Source of the DNA: Bradyrhizobium sp. 1
GTDB taxonomy: Bacteria > Pseudomonadota > Alphaproteobacteria > Rhizobiales > Xanthobacteraceae
Direction: 5' to 3'
Length of the DNA stretch: 64,000 nt
Assembly (NCBI RefSeq): GCF_023073315.1
Contig: NZ_JADPJH010000011.1
Coordinates: forward strand, 104,494-168,493
The position numbers were made by a program, and so were the translations under genes. Positions 1-7,651 of this stretch are shown piece by piece. How positions within the stretch are numbered: position 1 is the first letter of the stretch; every line of letters starts with the position of its first letter. Below the pieces are notes generated by a model. It did not search any database and was not told the DNA's origin. It saw nothing but the letters and a program-made list of their open reading frames with translations.

Positions 1-8
1 CGAAGAGA

Positions 9-779
9 TCACCGATGCGGATCGGGATAGACCACGCTGCGCCAGCCGCTGCGATCGAACGGCCGCCACTGGCCTTCCTTCTGCGCGAGACGGTCGGCCA
101 CGGCATAGACCGCTGCCGGATGGTGGCCCATGCCGCAATGGCTGCTCTCGATCTCGATGCTCTCGGTCTGCGCGCCCGGCTTCTCCATGCAGCTCTGCCA
201 GGCGCAGACGCCGTCGGTACGGCTGAAGATGGCGGTGGTCGGCACCGGCGGCGGGACGGCGAGCTCTCCGCCGAACTGCGGATCGACCTCGTCGGACTTC
301 CGCCCGCTCGCCCATTCATAGACACGCCAGGCGTTGGTCGAATGGGGATCGCCGGCAAAGGGGCTGCCGAGCGTGATCACCTGGCGCACGCGCTCGGGCA
401 TCATCTTGGCGAGCTGGCGCGCATAGAGGCCGCCGAGGCTCCAGCCGACCAGGCTGATCTTGCGGTCGTGCTTGTCGCTGAGCTCCTCGACCAGATCGAC
501 CATGGCGTGCTGCACGCCTTCGCGCAGGCCGTAATTGCGGCCCTGGCGCCAGCCGCTCACCGCGTAGCCCTTGCTGGTCAGAAAGCTGCGCAGCGCGCGC
601 GTGGACGCGTCCGAGGCCACGAGGCCCGGCAGCACCAGCACCGGTTGCCCGTCGCCGCGCGGCGCGAGGCTCAGCAGCGGCAGCGCGCCGAGGAATGCGC
701 CGAACTCGTGGATCGCGCGCCCTTCCAAAAACATCAGGGTGCGGGACGGCGGACGCAGCGTCTGGGCAGTAGCGGTCAT
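9..779 (-). CDS. alpha/beta hydrolase, lipase/esterase-like
   Basis: Predicted 256-residue alpha/beta-fold hydrolase, probably an esterase or lipase of unknown substrate. The nucleophile elbow GWSLGG lies at residues 112-117 (Ser114), and a late TDG aspartate and an SSHCGMG histidine can complete the triad. No signal peptide is evident, so it is probably cytosolic. I chose the ATG at 779 because GAGGGG lies just upstream; an open extension to 908 has no such support. It is a clear paralogue of the hydrolase at 13546-14346 (shared GWSLGG-YAR, TLGSPFA and WPFDR-G blocks). No operon partner is visible within the window. Confidence 0.85.
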   Translation of the reverse strand: MTATAQTLRPPSRTLMFLEGRAIHEFGAFLGALPLLSLAPRGDGQPVLVLPGLVASDASTRALRSFLTSKGYAVSGWRQGRNYGLREGVQHAMVDLVEELSDKHDRKISLVGWSLGGLYARQLAKMMPERVRQVITLGSPFAGDPHSTNAWRVYEWASGRKSDEVDPQFGGELAVPPPVPTTAIFSRTDGVCAWQSCMEKPGAQTESIEIESSHCGMGHHPAAVYAVADRLAQKEGQWRPFDRSGWRSVVYPDPHR

Positions 780-974
780 CAATGGTCCCCTCGGGAGAAT
801 TGCTGTCACCGGCTGAGATGCCGGCAAATAGGTATCAATTCCAACACGCCAGCTTTTCGAACGTTCCGCAGCGCAACATGAATCAGCTAGGACTCCGGTT
901 CCCGACATTCAAGCGGGTGAAACCCGAGGCGACAATAGGCCCGCGCGTGAATGCCAACGTCCGTGACGCAAAAG

Positions 975-2261
975 TCACAACAATCGGAGCAGGGATTCTA
1001 CGGAGTAGAGGACGAGACCCGCGAGCCCGCCGATCAGCGAACCGTTGAAGCGGATGTATTGCAGGTCACGCCCGATGTTGATTTCGATCAGCGAAATCAG
1101 CTGCGCCATGTCCCACGCCTTGACCTGGTCCGAGATGAAGGTCGAGACGCCGCTCTTCTGGTCGGCGACGAAGCTGCGCAGCACCGCTACCAGGCCCTGG
1201 TTGATCTCGCCGCGCAGCTCGGCGTCGCCGGCAAGCGCTTCGCCCGCGGCGACGCACATGCCGGCAAGATGATGCTGGAGCACCTGCGTCTCACCGCTCG
1301 CACTGCGCTCGATGAAGGAGCGCGTGTTGGCCCAGACGGTGCGCGCGAGATCAGCAAGCTCGGGCCGTGCGAGCAGATCACGCTTCAATCCGTCGATGCG
1401 ATCGATATAGGCCTGGTCGGTGCCGAGCCGGTCGACGAAGCTCAGCACCATGCGATCGAATTCGCCACGGAACGGATGCCTGGGATCGCTGCGCACCTCG
1501 TTGAAGAAAGCCGTCGCCGACGACACGATCTTGTTCACCAGAAACTTGTCCGCGCGATAGAGCCGCAGCAGGGTCGGCAACTCCGCGCGTACTTTCTCGC
1601 GGATCATCGCCATCGTCTCCGTCTGGTTCAGCGTCTCGTGCATCACGCGCAGGAGATCATCGAACAGGATCTGATGCCGCCCCTCCGCCACGAAGCCGCG
1701 CAGCGTGCCGGCGGCGAGCGGAGCGAGGTCGATGGCCTGGAGCTGCGAGGACATGCGGCGGATGATGAAGGTCATCAGGCCGGAGGTCTCGGTCGCGGAC
1801 ACGGCCTCCGGCAGCAGGCGGAGTGCGAAGCGTGCGAGATCGTCGCTGCGCTTGCGATCGCGCAGCCAGTCGGCGACGAAGGAGCCGAAATCGATCTCCG
1901 TCAGCTTGGCCTCGACGGGACCTGCCTCGAGGAAATGCACCTGGATGAATTCGCCGAGCTTGTCGGCGATGCGGGCCTGGTTGCTCTGGATAATCGCGGT
2001 GTGCGGGATCGGCAGACCGAGCGGCCGCTTGAACAGCGCGACCACGGCGTACCAGTCGGCGAGCCCGCCGATGGTCGCGGCTTCCGCGAACGCGGCGATG
2101 AAGCCGAACACGGGATGCACGGGCAGAAGCCATTTCGCGACGACGAACAGAGCCAGCGTCGAGACGAGCACCAGCGTCGCCAGCGTCTTCACGCGGCGCA
2201 GTTCGGCGGCGCGTTCAGCGTCGCCGGGGCTGTCGAAGGAGAAGGTGGCAGGTGGAGTCAT
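975..2261 (-). CDS. DUF445 family membrane protein
   Basis: A 428-residue protein of the DUF445 (YjiN-like) family. A membrane segment lies near residues 28-50 (TLATLVLVSTLALFVVAKWL), followed by the family hallmark stretch AATIGGLADWYAVVALFKRPLGLP. A long helical central part and a C-terminal hydrophobic stretch (GGLAGLVLYSVESLL) follow. The molecular function of DUF445 is unknown; members are inner-membrane-anchored. The ATG at 2261 is preferred to a TTG one codon upstream, though neither has a strong ribosome-binding site. It is monocistronic as far as seen, followed by nothing co-directional within 190 bases. Confidence 0.85.
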   Translation of the reverse strand: MTPPATFSFDSPGDAERAAELRRVKTLATLVLVSTLALFVVAKWLLPVHPVFGFIAAFAEAATIGGLADWYAVVALFKRPLGLPIPHTAIIQSNQARIADKLGEFIQVHFLEAGPVEAKLTEIDFGSFVADWLRDRKRSDDLARFALRLLPEAVSATETSGLMTFIIRRMSSQLQAIDLAPLAAGTLRGFVAEGRHQILFDDLLRVMHETLNQTETMAMIREKVRAELPTLLRLYRADKFLVNKIVSSATAFFNEVRSDPRHPFRGEFDRMVLSFVDRLGTDQAYIDRIDGLKRDLLARPELADLARTVWANTRSFIERSASGETQVLQHHLAGMCVAAGEALAGDAELRGEINQGLVAVLRSFVADQKSGVSTFISDQVKAWDMAQLISLIEINIGRDLQYIRFNGSLIGGLAGLVLYSVESLLRLL

Positions 2262-2290
2262 CAAAAGATACTTAGCGCGTCAATCACCGC

Positions 2291-2406
2291 GTGTCCCGGA
2301 CGCGGTGCAGCGCGGAGCGATGCGCCGCAGAGCCGGGACCCAGCATGGACCCGGATCAGCAGTGCACCACGCCGCAAGCGCGGCGCGCTGCACAGCATCC
2401 GGGGAA
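2291..2406. repeat. Palindromic intergenic repeat, GTCCCGGACGC family (copy 1)
   Basis: The spacer holds two consecutive imperfect stem-loops. The first runs from GTGTCCCGGACGCGGTGCAG to CCGCAGAGCCGGGAC; the second is built on GTGCACCACGCCGC/GCGGCGCGCTGCAC and ends CATCCGGGG. Related copies lie at 54166-54304 and 55100-55160. No coding potential is seen. It is probably a MITE-like or REP-like intergenic element. Confidence 0.7.
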
Positions 2407-2419
2407 CGCAAGAGGCAGC

Positions 2420-2446
2420 AAAACAAAGGCCCGCCGAAGCGGGCCT
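2420..2446 (-). terminator. Intrinsic terminator after the phasin gene
   Basis: Read on the minus strand, GAGGCCCGC-TTCG-GCGGGCC forms a perfect stem with a TTCG loop, followed by TTTGTTTTG. It starts about 30 bases after the phasin stop codon, as expected for a Rho-independent terminator. Confidence 0.85.
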
Positions 2447-2477
2447 CAAATTCAGTTTGTCGTCTCAGGGCGCCAGA

Positions 2478-2933
2478 TCAGGCGGTCTTGTTGTAGACCT
2501 TGGCAAAGTTGTCCTGAGCGGACTTCGCACCGTTGGCGGCGAGCTTGCCGACATAGTCGGCGGTCGCCTTGGCACGCGAGACGAACACTTCGCCGCGGGC
2601 GCGGAGCAGGCTCGACTGGATCTCGACGGCTTCGCTGACCGACTTGGCGGACGCGAGCTTGTCGATACCGGCGAAGAACGCCTGGGCGTCGTCATAGATC
2701 GCCTGCTGGATGTTGCGGCTGATCTTGCCGGCTTCGGTGACGGACTCGGTCACCGCGTTTTCGACGGCGGCCGTCACGCGCTCGGAGCCAGCGAACACCT
2801 CGGCAGCACGGTCCTTGGCGGTGTTGGCGGACTTCTTCACGAACTCGCGGGCGGCCTCGGGAACTTCCAGGTTCTGGATGTTCTTGAATGCGTCCTTGAA
2901 GCCTTCGAAAGCGGTGGTGGTTTCGGTGGTCAT
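2478..2933 (-). CDS. Phasin family protein (PHA granule-associated)
   Basis: A 151-residue, highly helical, alanine-rich protein typical of alphaproteobacterial phasins, which coat polyhydroxyalkanoate granules and control their size and number. The body carries the phasin-like pattern FAGIDKLASAKSVSEAVEIQ followed by a region with conserved FVSRAKATADYVGKLA. The start at 2933 has GGAGAG a few bases upstream; an extension to 2999 is unsupported. The gene has its own intrinsic terminator and a possible PhaR-type box upstream. It lies downstream of, and on the same strand as, the PHA synthase operon (3137-5189), which fits its role. Confidence 0.9.
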   Translation of the reverse strand: MTTETTTAFEGFKDAFKNIQNLEVPEAAREFVKKSANTAKDRAAEVFAGSERVTAAVENAVTESVTEAGKISRNIQQAIYDDAQAFFAGIDKLASAKSVSEAVEIQSSLLRARGEVFVSRAKATADYVGKLAANGAKSAQDNFAKVYNKTA

Positions 2934-3022
2934 TGGGGTCTCTCCATCCTCATTGGGTTGAGCTATGGGCTCACCCCGTCCGGTTGTGGCCCGGGGCACG
3001 GCTTATATGGCATAGTTAATTG

Positions 3023-3034
3023 TGCGATGCAACA
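3023..3034. promoter_or_regulatory. Possible PhaR-type operator upstream of the phasin gene
   Basis: TGCGATGCAACA matches 11 of 12 positions of the consensus TGCRNYGCASMA that I recall for PhaR of Bradyrhizobium (from memory). It lies about 90 bases upstream of the phasin ATG and overlaps a TTGCAT that could serve as a minus-strand -35, with TATAAG or CATATA further downstream. This is an inference from sequence only. Confidence 0.4.
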
Positions 3035-3136
3035 TTCGTATTGCACTGCGATATCACGAATCCGTGAATAGCCTTAATGGTAGGCAATCTGATGCCTCCC
3101 TACTCAGCCGGGCTCCCCGGAAGCCGGGCACTGCCT

Positions 3137-3730
3137 CTAATGCTGGACGGCGCCTGGCAACCCGTAGGCCTCCATCTGGGCCTGGACTTGCGCGATGTTG
3201 TGGCCGAGCACGACAATGTCGTGGGTCTTGCCGTCGACGTCCCGGACATGGTCCCGCAACAGCGCCTCGGCCTTGAAACCAAGGCTCTCGAACAGCGCGA
3301 TCGCTGCCTGCTGGTCCACCGTCATCTGCACCGAGAGCTTTTCGAGGCCGGCGCCGAGCGCGAGTGCAAAGGTTTCCTGCGACAGCGCCCGCCCCATCCC
3401 CTTCCCGCGCACATCGACCGAGACCACCATGCGGATCTCGCCGACATGGGGCGACCAGGAATGCGGATCACGCACCAGCGTGCCGCAGCCGATGACTTTA
3501 GCATCCTTCACGGCAAGTAGGCTCGTGATCGCGCCGCGCTCGATCTCCTTGACCCACGCGGAGAGCACTTTCGGCTCGCTGATGTTACGCGGCAGGAAAA
3601 GGAGATCGTGAGGCGGCAGGCCCTTGCCGAAGGCGAGCACCGCGGCCTCGTCCGCGGGCGACATCACGCGGATCTCGATATCGCCAGCATCGGTCTTGAC
3701 CTGACGCGGATAGGAACGCTGCTCACTCAT
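3137..3730 (-). CDS. GNAT family N-acetyltransferase
   Basis: A 197-residue GNAT-fold acetyltransferase. The acetyl-CoA-binding motif A appears as VVSVDVRGKGMGRALSQ, preceded by the typical GEIRMVV beta-strand, and the C-terminal half has ALFESLGFKAEALLRDHV, the motif B region of the family. The acceptor is unknown. The start at 3730 makes an ATGA overlap with the phaC stop codon, which favours it over the ATG at 3769 and indicates translational coupling. As last gene of the phaE-phaC operon it may modify a protein or metabolite linked to PHA metabolism, but this is only contextual. Confidence 0.88.
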   Translation of the reverse strand: MSEQRSYPRQVKTDAGDIEIRVMSPADEAAVLAFGKGLPPHDLLFLPRNISEPKVLSAWVKEIERGAITSLLAVKDAKVIGCGTLVRDPHSWSPHVGEIRMVVSVDVRGKGMGRALSQETFALALGAGLEKLSVQMTVDQQAAIALFESLGFKAEALLRDHVRDVDGKTHDIVVLGHNIAQVQAQMEAYGLPGAVQH

Positions 3731-4809
3731 GTCGATCTTGTCCCCAGCCAGGAGTCCAGTTTCGGCCACAGCCGCTTCACCGCGTTGGCGCCGGCGACCA
3801 GCGAGACGTGACCGCCTTTCAGCATCACCTCTTCCTTGTCCTCGGAGCCGATCTTTGCGATCAGATGTTTCGCAGCGTCATACGGCACGATGTGATCGTG
3901 CTCGGCAACGGCGTGCAGGAACGGCACCTTGATGTCTTCGAGCTTCGCCGCACGGCCGCCGACCGACATGGTGTCGTTGAACAGCTTGTTGTCCCACATC
4001 AGGTCCTTGGTGATGGTGCGGAAATATTCGCCCGCAAGCGGCAGCGTGTCGGTCGCCCAGCGGTCGAACATCCGGTACGACTTCACGAACTCGTCGTTCC
4101 AGATATTTTCCCAGAGCTGGATCTGGCTGACCGTGCGCGAGGCCGGGCGCAGCATCTCGAACGAGGACAGGATCATTTCCGGGGGCACGTTGCCGACACT
4201 GTCGACGAGGCGATCGACGTCGAAATAGCGGCGGTCGGAGAAGTTCGAGAACAGCTTCATCTCGCGGAAGTCGATCGGCGTGGTGAAGCAGATCAGATTC
4301 TTCATCGGCCCGTCCTTGTGGATCGAGCCGTAGAGCAACGACAGCACGCCGCCGAAGCAATAGCCGATGATGGAGACGTCCTGCTCACCGGAATCCTGCT
4401 GCACGCGGCGGACGCAATCCGGGATGAAGTCGAGGACGTAGTCCTCCATCCGCAAGCTCTTCTCCTCCGGCCGCGGCGCGCTCCAGTCGAGCATGTAGAC
4501 GTCGTAGCCGCGCTTCAGCAGGAACTCGATGAAGCTCTGGCCGGGCACGAGATCGAGGATGTAACCGCGGTTGGTGGTGGCCATCACGATCAGCACCGGC
4601 ACGCGGTAGATCTCGTCCGAGATGGCACGGTAGTGATAGAGGCTCATCGTGCCGCGCGAATGCAGCACATCCTTCGGCGTCGAGCCGAGCGTGGGTCCGG
4701 AGGTCGAGAAATACTCGACCCCCTTGATGCTGCGCTGGATCGCGCGCTGCACCTCGGACTGGATGCGCTCCGGGATAGATGCGAAATCAAGTCCCGTCGG
4801 CGCGTTCAT
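3727..4809 (-). CDS. phaC: Class III poly(3-hydroxyalkanoate) synthase, catalytic subunit PhaC
   Basis: Polymerises (R)-3-hydroxyacyl-CoA into polyhydroxyalkanoate at the granule surface. The length of 360 residues is that of the short class III PhaC (classes I and II are near 550-600). The modified lipase box GYCFGG places the catalytic cysteine at Cys151; AEHDHIVP gives Asp305 and KGGHVS gives His334, closely matching the Cys-Asp-His spacing of the Allochromatium enzyme. The ATG overlaps the stop of the upstream PhaE-like gene (ATGA), and its own stop overlaps the GNAT gene. Class III enzymes need a PhaE partner, here unusually small. Confidence 0.93.
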   Translation of the reverse strand: MNAPTGLDFASIPERIQSEVQRAIQRSIKGVEYFSTSGPTLGSTPKDVLHSRGTMSLYHYRAISDEIYRVPVLIVMATTNRGYILDLVPGQSFIEFLLKRGYDVYMLDWSAPRPEEKSLRMEDYVLDFIPDCVRRVQQDSGEQDVSIIGYCFGGVLSLLYGSIHKDGPMKNLICFTTPIDFREMKLFSNFSDRRYFDVDRLVDSVGNVPPEMILSSFEMLRPASRTVSQIQLWENIWNDEFVKSYRMFDRWATDTLPLAGEYFRTITKDLMWDNKLFNDTMSVGGRAAKLEDIKVPFLHAVAEHDHIVPYDAAKHLIAKIGSEDKEEVMLKGGHVSLVAGANAVKRLWPKLDSWLGTRST

Positions 4810-5189
4810 TTTTGCTCTCCGCTTTCGGAGGGCGGACGCTTCGTCCGCGGCGGCTTCGGCGCCCCGTCAAAGCCTTGCGAAATGCCGGAACTTGCCGCCA
4901 TCTGGCTCAGTATCGACTTCATCTCGCCGATCTGGGATTCGATCGACTGTAGCCGTTCCGCGAGGGCCGTGACTTGCTCCCGGCTCGGCAGGTTCATCGT
5001 GACAAGGTATTTCTCCATGAGCTCGCCGAGCTGCTTCTGAGCACCTGCAGCAACTCCTCCCGCGCGGTTCACAGCTTGCGAAAACTCGGGCGAGGACATG
5101 GCCTGGCTGGCGAAGGAGTTGAACCCCTTCTCCATGTCCCCCACCATCTTCTGCCACATGGCGACGGGGTCGTTGATCTTGTCGGTCAT
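4806..5189 (-). CDS. Very short PhaE-like PHA synthase subunit
   Basis: A 127-residue hydrophilic helical protein beginning MTDKINDPVAMWQKMVGDME. Around residues 65-90 it has MNLPSREQVTALAERLQ, which resembles the PhaE box (LGIPTREEVDEL-type) of class III synthase E subunits, then a predicted coiled coil and a proline/lysine-rich tail. Classical PhaE is near 350 residues, so this is a minimal form. AGGAGG lies about seven bases upstream of the ATG at 5189, so the upstream extension to 5243 is rejected. It overlaps phaC by ATGA, which supports a stoichiometric partner of PhaC. A phasin-like role is the alternative. Confidence 0.8.
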   Translation of the reverse strand: MTDKINDPVAMWQKMVGDMEKGFNSFASQAMSSPEFSQAVNRAGGVAAGAQKQLGELMEKYLVTMNLPSREQVTALAERLQSIESQIGEMKSILSQMAASSGISQGFDGAPKPPRTKRPPSESGEQK

Positions 5190-5326
5190 CGGCGTCCTCC
5201 TGATATCGAGAGCTGCGATGCCCTTCTTTTTTCGCCATACCACACCGTTGCGGGGGAGCGGTCAACCGGCAGGTGTTCGGTGCGGCGCACACGGCTTCTT
5301 TGCGGCATGAAACCGTGCGATACAGC

Positions 5327-6268
5327 ATGAACCAGCAGCGAGGGAACGCATCCGTGACCGCTCATCAGCCACCCCAGACCGTTCGCGCCAACGGCATCGA
5401 CATCTGCTACGAGATTTTTGGCGACGACAATGCCGAGCCGTTGCTGCTGATCATGGGGCTCGGGGCGCAGATGATCCATTGGGACGATGCATTCTGCGAG
5501 CAGCTCGCCGTGCACGGCTTTCGCGTGATCCGCTTCGACAATCGCGACATCGGCAAGTCGAGCCATCTCACGGGTGGCAAGCGCCTGACGCCGCTCGAGC
5601 TGTTGAAGCTGCGCTTCCTCAGGATTCCCGTGGCCGCAACCTACAAGCTGATCGACATGGCGAAAGACACAATCGCCCTGATGGATGCGCTCGGCATCAA
5701 GTCGGCGCATCTGGTCGGGGCGTCCATGGGCGGCATGATCGCACAGGAGGCGACGCTGTCGTTCCCCGACCGCGTGCGCTCGCTGACCTCGATCATGTCG
5801 ACGACGGGCAATCCGCGCGTTCCGCCGCCGACCCGCGAGGCCGCCGCGATGCTGATGGCGCCGCCGCCGCAGAGCAAGGAAGAGTTCATCGTCCGCTTCG
5901 GCCAGACCTGGAAAGTGTTGCGCGGCGGGTCGTTTCCGGAAGAGGAAGCGCTCGATCTCGATCGTGCCGAGCGCGTGTTCGCGCGCGGGCTCAATCCGGC
6001 CGGCGTCGGGCGGCAGCTCCGCGCCGTGCTCGCCTCAGGCAGCCGCAAGGAGCGGCTGCATGGCGTGACAACGCCGACGCTGGTGATCCACGGCACCGTC
6101 GATCCGCTGGTCCGTCCCGAGGGCGGCAAGGACACGGCGGAGTCCATTCCGGGTGCAAAGCTGTTGATGATCGACGGCATGGGCCACGCGCTGCCGATGC
6201 GGTTCTGGCCCGAGATCATCGGCGCCATCGACAAGCACGCGCATGGGGCGGCGGCGCAGGCGGCGTAG
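5327..6268 (+). CDS. alpha/beta hydrolase
   Basis: A 313-residue cytosolic alpha/beta-fold hydrolase. The oxyanion region is LLLIMGLGAQMIHWDD, the nucleophile elbow GASMGG is at residues 131-136 (Ser133), and LVIHGTVDPLV and DGMGHALP supply the acid and histidine. The substrate is unknown; the cap residues resemble the family of small ester or haloperoxidase-like hydrolases. The ATG at 5327 is used, but the GTG at 5354 has a better ribosome-binding site (GAGGGA) and may be the true start. The gene is divergent from the PHA operon, sharing the 5190-5326 promoter region. Confidence 0.85.
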   Translation: MNQQRGNASVTAHQPPQTVRANGIDICYEIFGDDNAEPLLLIMGLGAQMIHWDDAFCEQLAVHGFRVIRFDNRDIGKSSHLTGGKRLTPLELLKLRFLRIPVAATYKLIDMAKDTIALMDALGIKSAHLVGASMGGMIAQEATLSFPDRVRSLTSIMSTTGNPRVPPPTREAAAMLMAPPPQSKEEFIVRFGQTWKVLRGGSFPEEEALDLDRAERVFARGLNPAGVGRQLRAVLASGSRKERLHGVTTPTLVIHGTVDPLVRPEGGKDTAESIPGAKLLMIDGMGHALPMRFWPEIIGAIDKHAHGAAAQAA

Positions 6269-6391
6269 GCTAGACCAGGTCTCCTCACGGTGACCATGTG
6301 AGCTTCCGGTTACTCTCTTAACGCGAGCCGGCGCGACAGCTATACGGGCCTACCTCGATCGCAAGACAGAGGCTGCAACCTCGGAGCTCAC

Positions 6392-6856
6392 ATGCATCTC
6401 GTCGTCCGGTCCGTCGCAATGATCGCCGCCTCAGTTCTTATGCTGTCCCTCGGCAACGGCGCCGCGATGGCCGGCAGTCCTCAAGAAGAAGCCAACCGCA
6501 CCGCCGTACTTGCCTTCTATGAGAAGGGCCTCAATCAGAAGGACGTTGACGCAGCCCTCGCCTATGTCGGCGACCGCTACGTCCAGCACAATCCCAACGC
6601 CCCGGATGGCCCGGACGGTTTCCGAAAGTTCATCGGCTTTCTTCGTGAAAAGTTTCCGAACTCGCACAGCGAGATCAAGCGCAGCTTCGTGGATGGCGAC
6701 TACGTCATCCTCCACGTTCATGCGGTTCGCGAGCCCGGCACCAGGGGGAATGCGATCGTCGACATCTTCAAGCTGGAGAACGGCAAGATCGTCGAGCACT
6801 GGGACGTCGTGCAGCCGATCCCGGAAAACCCGGCGAACAACAACACGATGTTCTAG
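6392..6856 (+). CDS. Secreted NTF2-like (SnoaL-type) protein
   Basis: A 154-residue protein with a clear Sec signal peptide (hydrophobic residues 7-22, likely cleavage after AMA near residue 27). The mature part is an NTF2/SnoaL fold: FYEKGLNQKDVDAAL, YVQHNPNAPDGPDGF, then VDIFKLENGKIVEHWDVVQ, a signature found in many lactonase- or cyclase-annotated proteins of the ester-cyclase type. The enzymatic role is unknown; it probably acts in the periplasm. It stands alone on the plus strand and its stop codon is followed within three bases by an intergenic repeat. Confidence 0.85.
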   Translation: MHLVVRSVAMIAASVLMLSLGNGAAMAGSPQEEANRTAVLAFYEKGLNQKDVDAALAYVGDRYVQHNPNAPDGPDGFRKFIGFLREKFPNSHSEIKRSFVDGDYVILHVHAVREPGTRGNAIVDIFKLENGKIVEHWDVVQPIPENPANNNTMF

Positions 6857-6858
6857 CC

Positions 6859-6950
6859 CGTAGGGTGGGCAAGGCTCTTCGCGCGCCGTGCCCACCATCC
6901 AGCCGCAACGACACTGGAAATGGTGGCACGCTGCGCTTTGCCAACCCTAC
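6859..6950. repeat. Inverted intergenic repeat, CGTAGGGTGGGC family
   Basis: Outer arms CGTAGGGTGGGCAA and TTTGCCAACCCTACCG face each other, with inner arms GTGCCCACCAT and ATGGTGGCAC, giving a nested two-hairpin element of about 92 bp. It fills the entire gap between two convergent genes and its right end contains the TAG stop of the minus-strand gene. It has the same architecture as the 44181-44308 element. Confidence 0.75.
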
Positions 6951-7621
6951 CGCTTCTTCGCCATCCAGATCACGTGGCGCGCGCCACCGCCTCTGCCGGT
7001 GGCCCGGACAGCGACTTCGTTCACCTCGAAGCCGGCACGTCCGAGGCGCTTGGTGAAGGCGGGGTTTGGTCCTGACGACCAGACGGCGAGCACGCCGCCC
7101 GGCCGCAGCGCCGTCTTGGCCGCCGTCAAGCCGATCGCACTGTAGAGTGCGTCATTGCCCTTCCGGGTCAGCCCTTCCGGTCCATTGTCGACATCGAGCA
7201 GGATGGCATCGAAGGCCGAGCGCTTCGCGCGGATGATTTCGCCGACGTCGGTTTCCCGGATGCTCACCCTGGCATCATCGAGACTATCGCCAAAAACCTC
7301 CGCCATCGGGCCTCGTGCCCAGGCGACCACCGCCGGCACGAGCTCGGAGACCACGATCTTCGCCTTGCTTCCGAGCACTGTGAGCGCCGCACGCAAGGTA
7401 AAGCCCATGCCGAGACCGCCGATGAGAACGACGGGCTTTGCGACCTTCTCGATCTGCTTCGCCGCGAGCGTTGCCAGTGCGGCCTCCGAGCCCGACAGGC
7501 GATTGTTCATCAGCTCGTTGGTACCGAGCTTGATGGAGAACTCCTTGCCCCGCTGCATCAGACGAAGCTCTTCGTCGGAGCCGGGGATTTTGGCGGTGTC
7601 GATCTTTTCCCAGGGAATCAT
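6947..7621 (-). CDS. Spermidine synthase-like SAM-dependent methyltransferase-fold protein
   Basis: A 224-residue protein with the class I Rossmann methyltransferase fold shared by spermidine synthases. Motif I is GGLGMGF (residues 68-74), followed by the acidic strand IVVSELVPAVVAWARG and the DAILLDVDNGPEG active-site-like strand; ALRPGGVLAVWSSGPN is the late motif. The N-terminal beta-domain of true spermidine synthases is reduced, so polyamine synthesis is not assured. It is the last gene of the P450-containing minus-strand operon, 30 bases after the P450 gene. Its final residues and stop codon border an inserted repeat. Confidence 0.75.
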   Translation of the reverse strand: MIPWEKIDTAKIPGSDEELRLMQRGKEFSIKLGTNELMNNRLSGSEAALATLAAKQIEKVAKPVVLIGGLGMGFTLRAALTVLGSKAKIVVSELVPAVVAWARGPMAEVFGDSLDDARVSIRETDVGEIIRAKRSAFDAILLDVDNGPEGLTRKGNDALYSAIGLTAAKTALRPGGVLAVWSSGPNPAFTKRLGRAGFEVNEVAVRATGRGGGARHVIWMAKKR

Positions 7622-7651
7622 GCGAGTGCTTTAGCACGATCGGACGAACAA

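Noticed and set aside
951..3071. Plus-strand open frame of 706 codons
   Set aside because: It runs antisense to the DUF445 and phasin genes; composition is rich in Arg, His, Gln and Ala without motifs, as expected of a shadow frame in GC-rich DNA.
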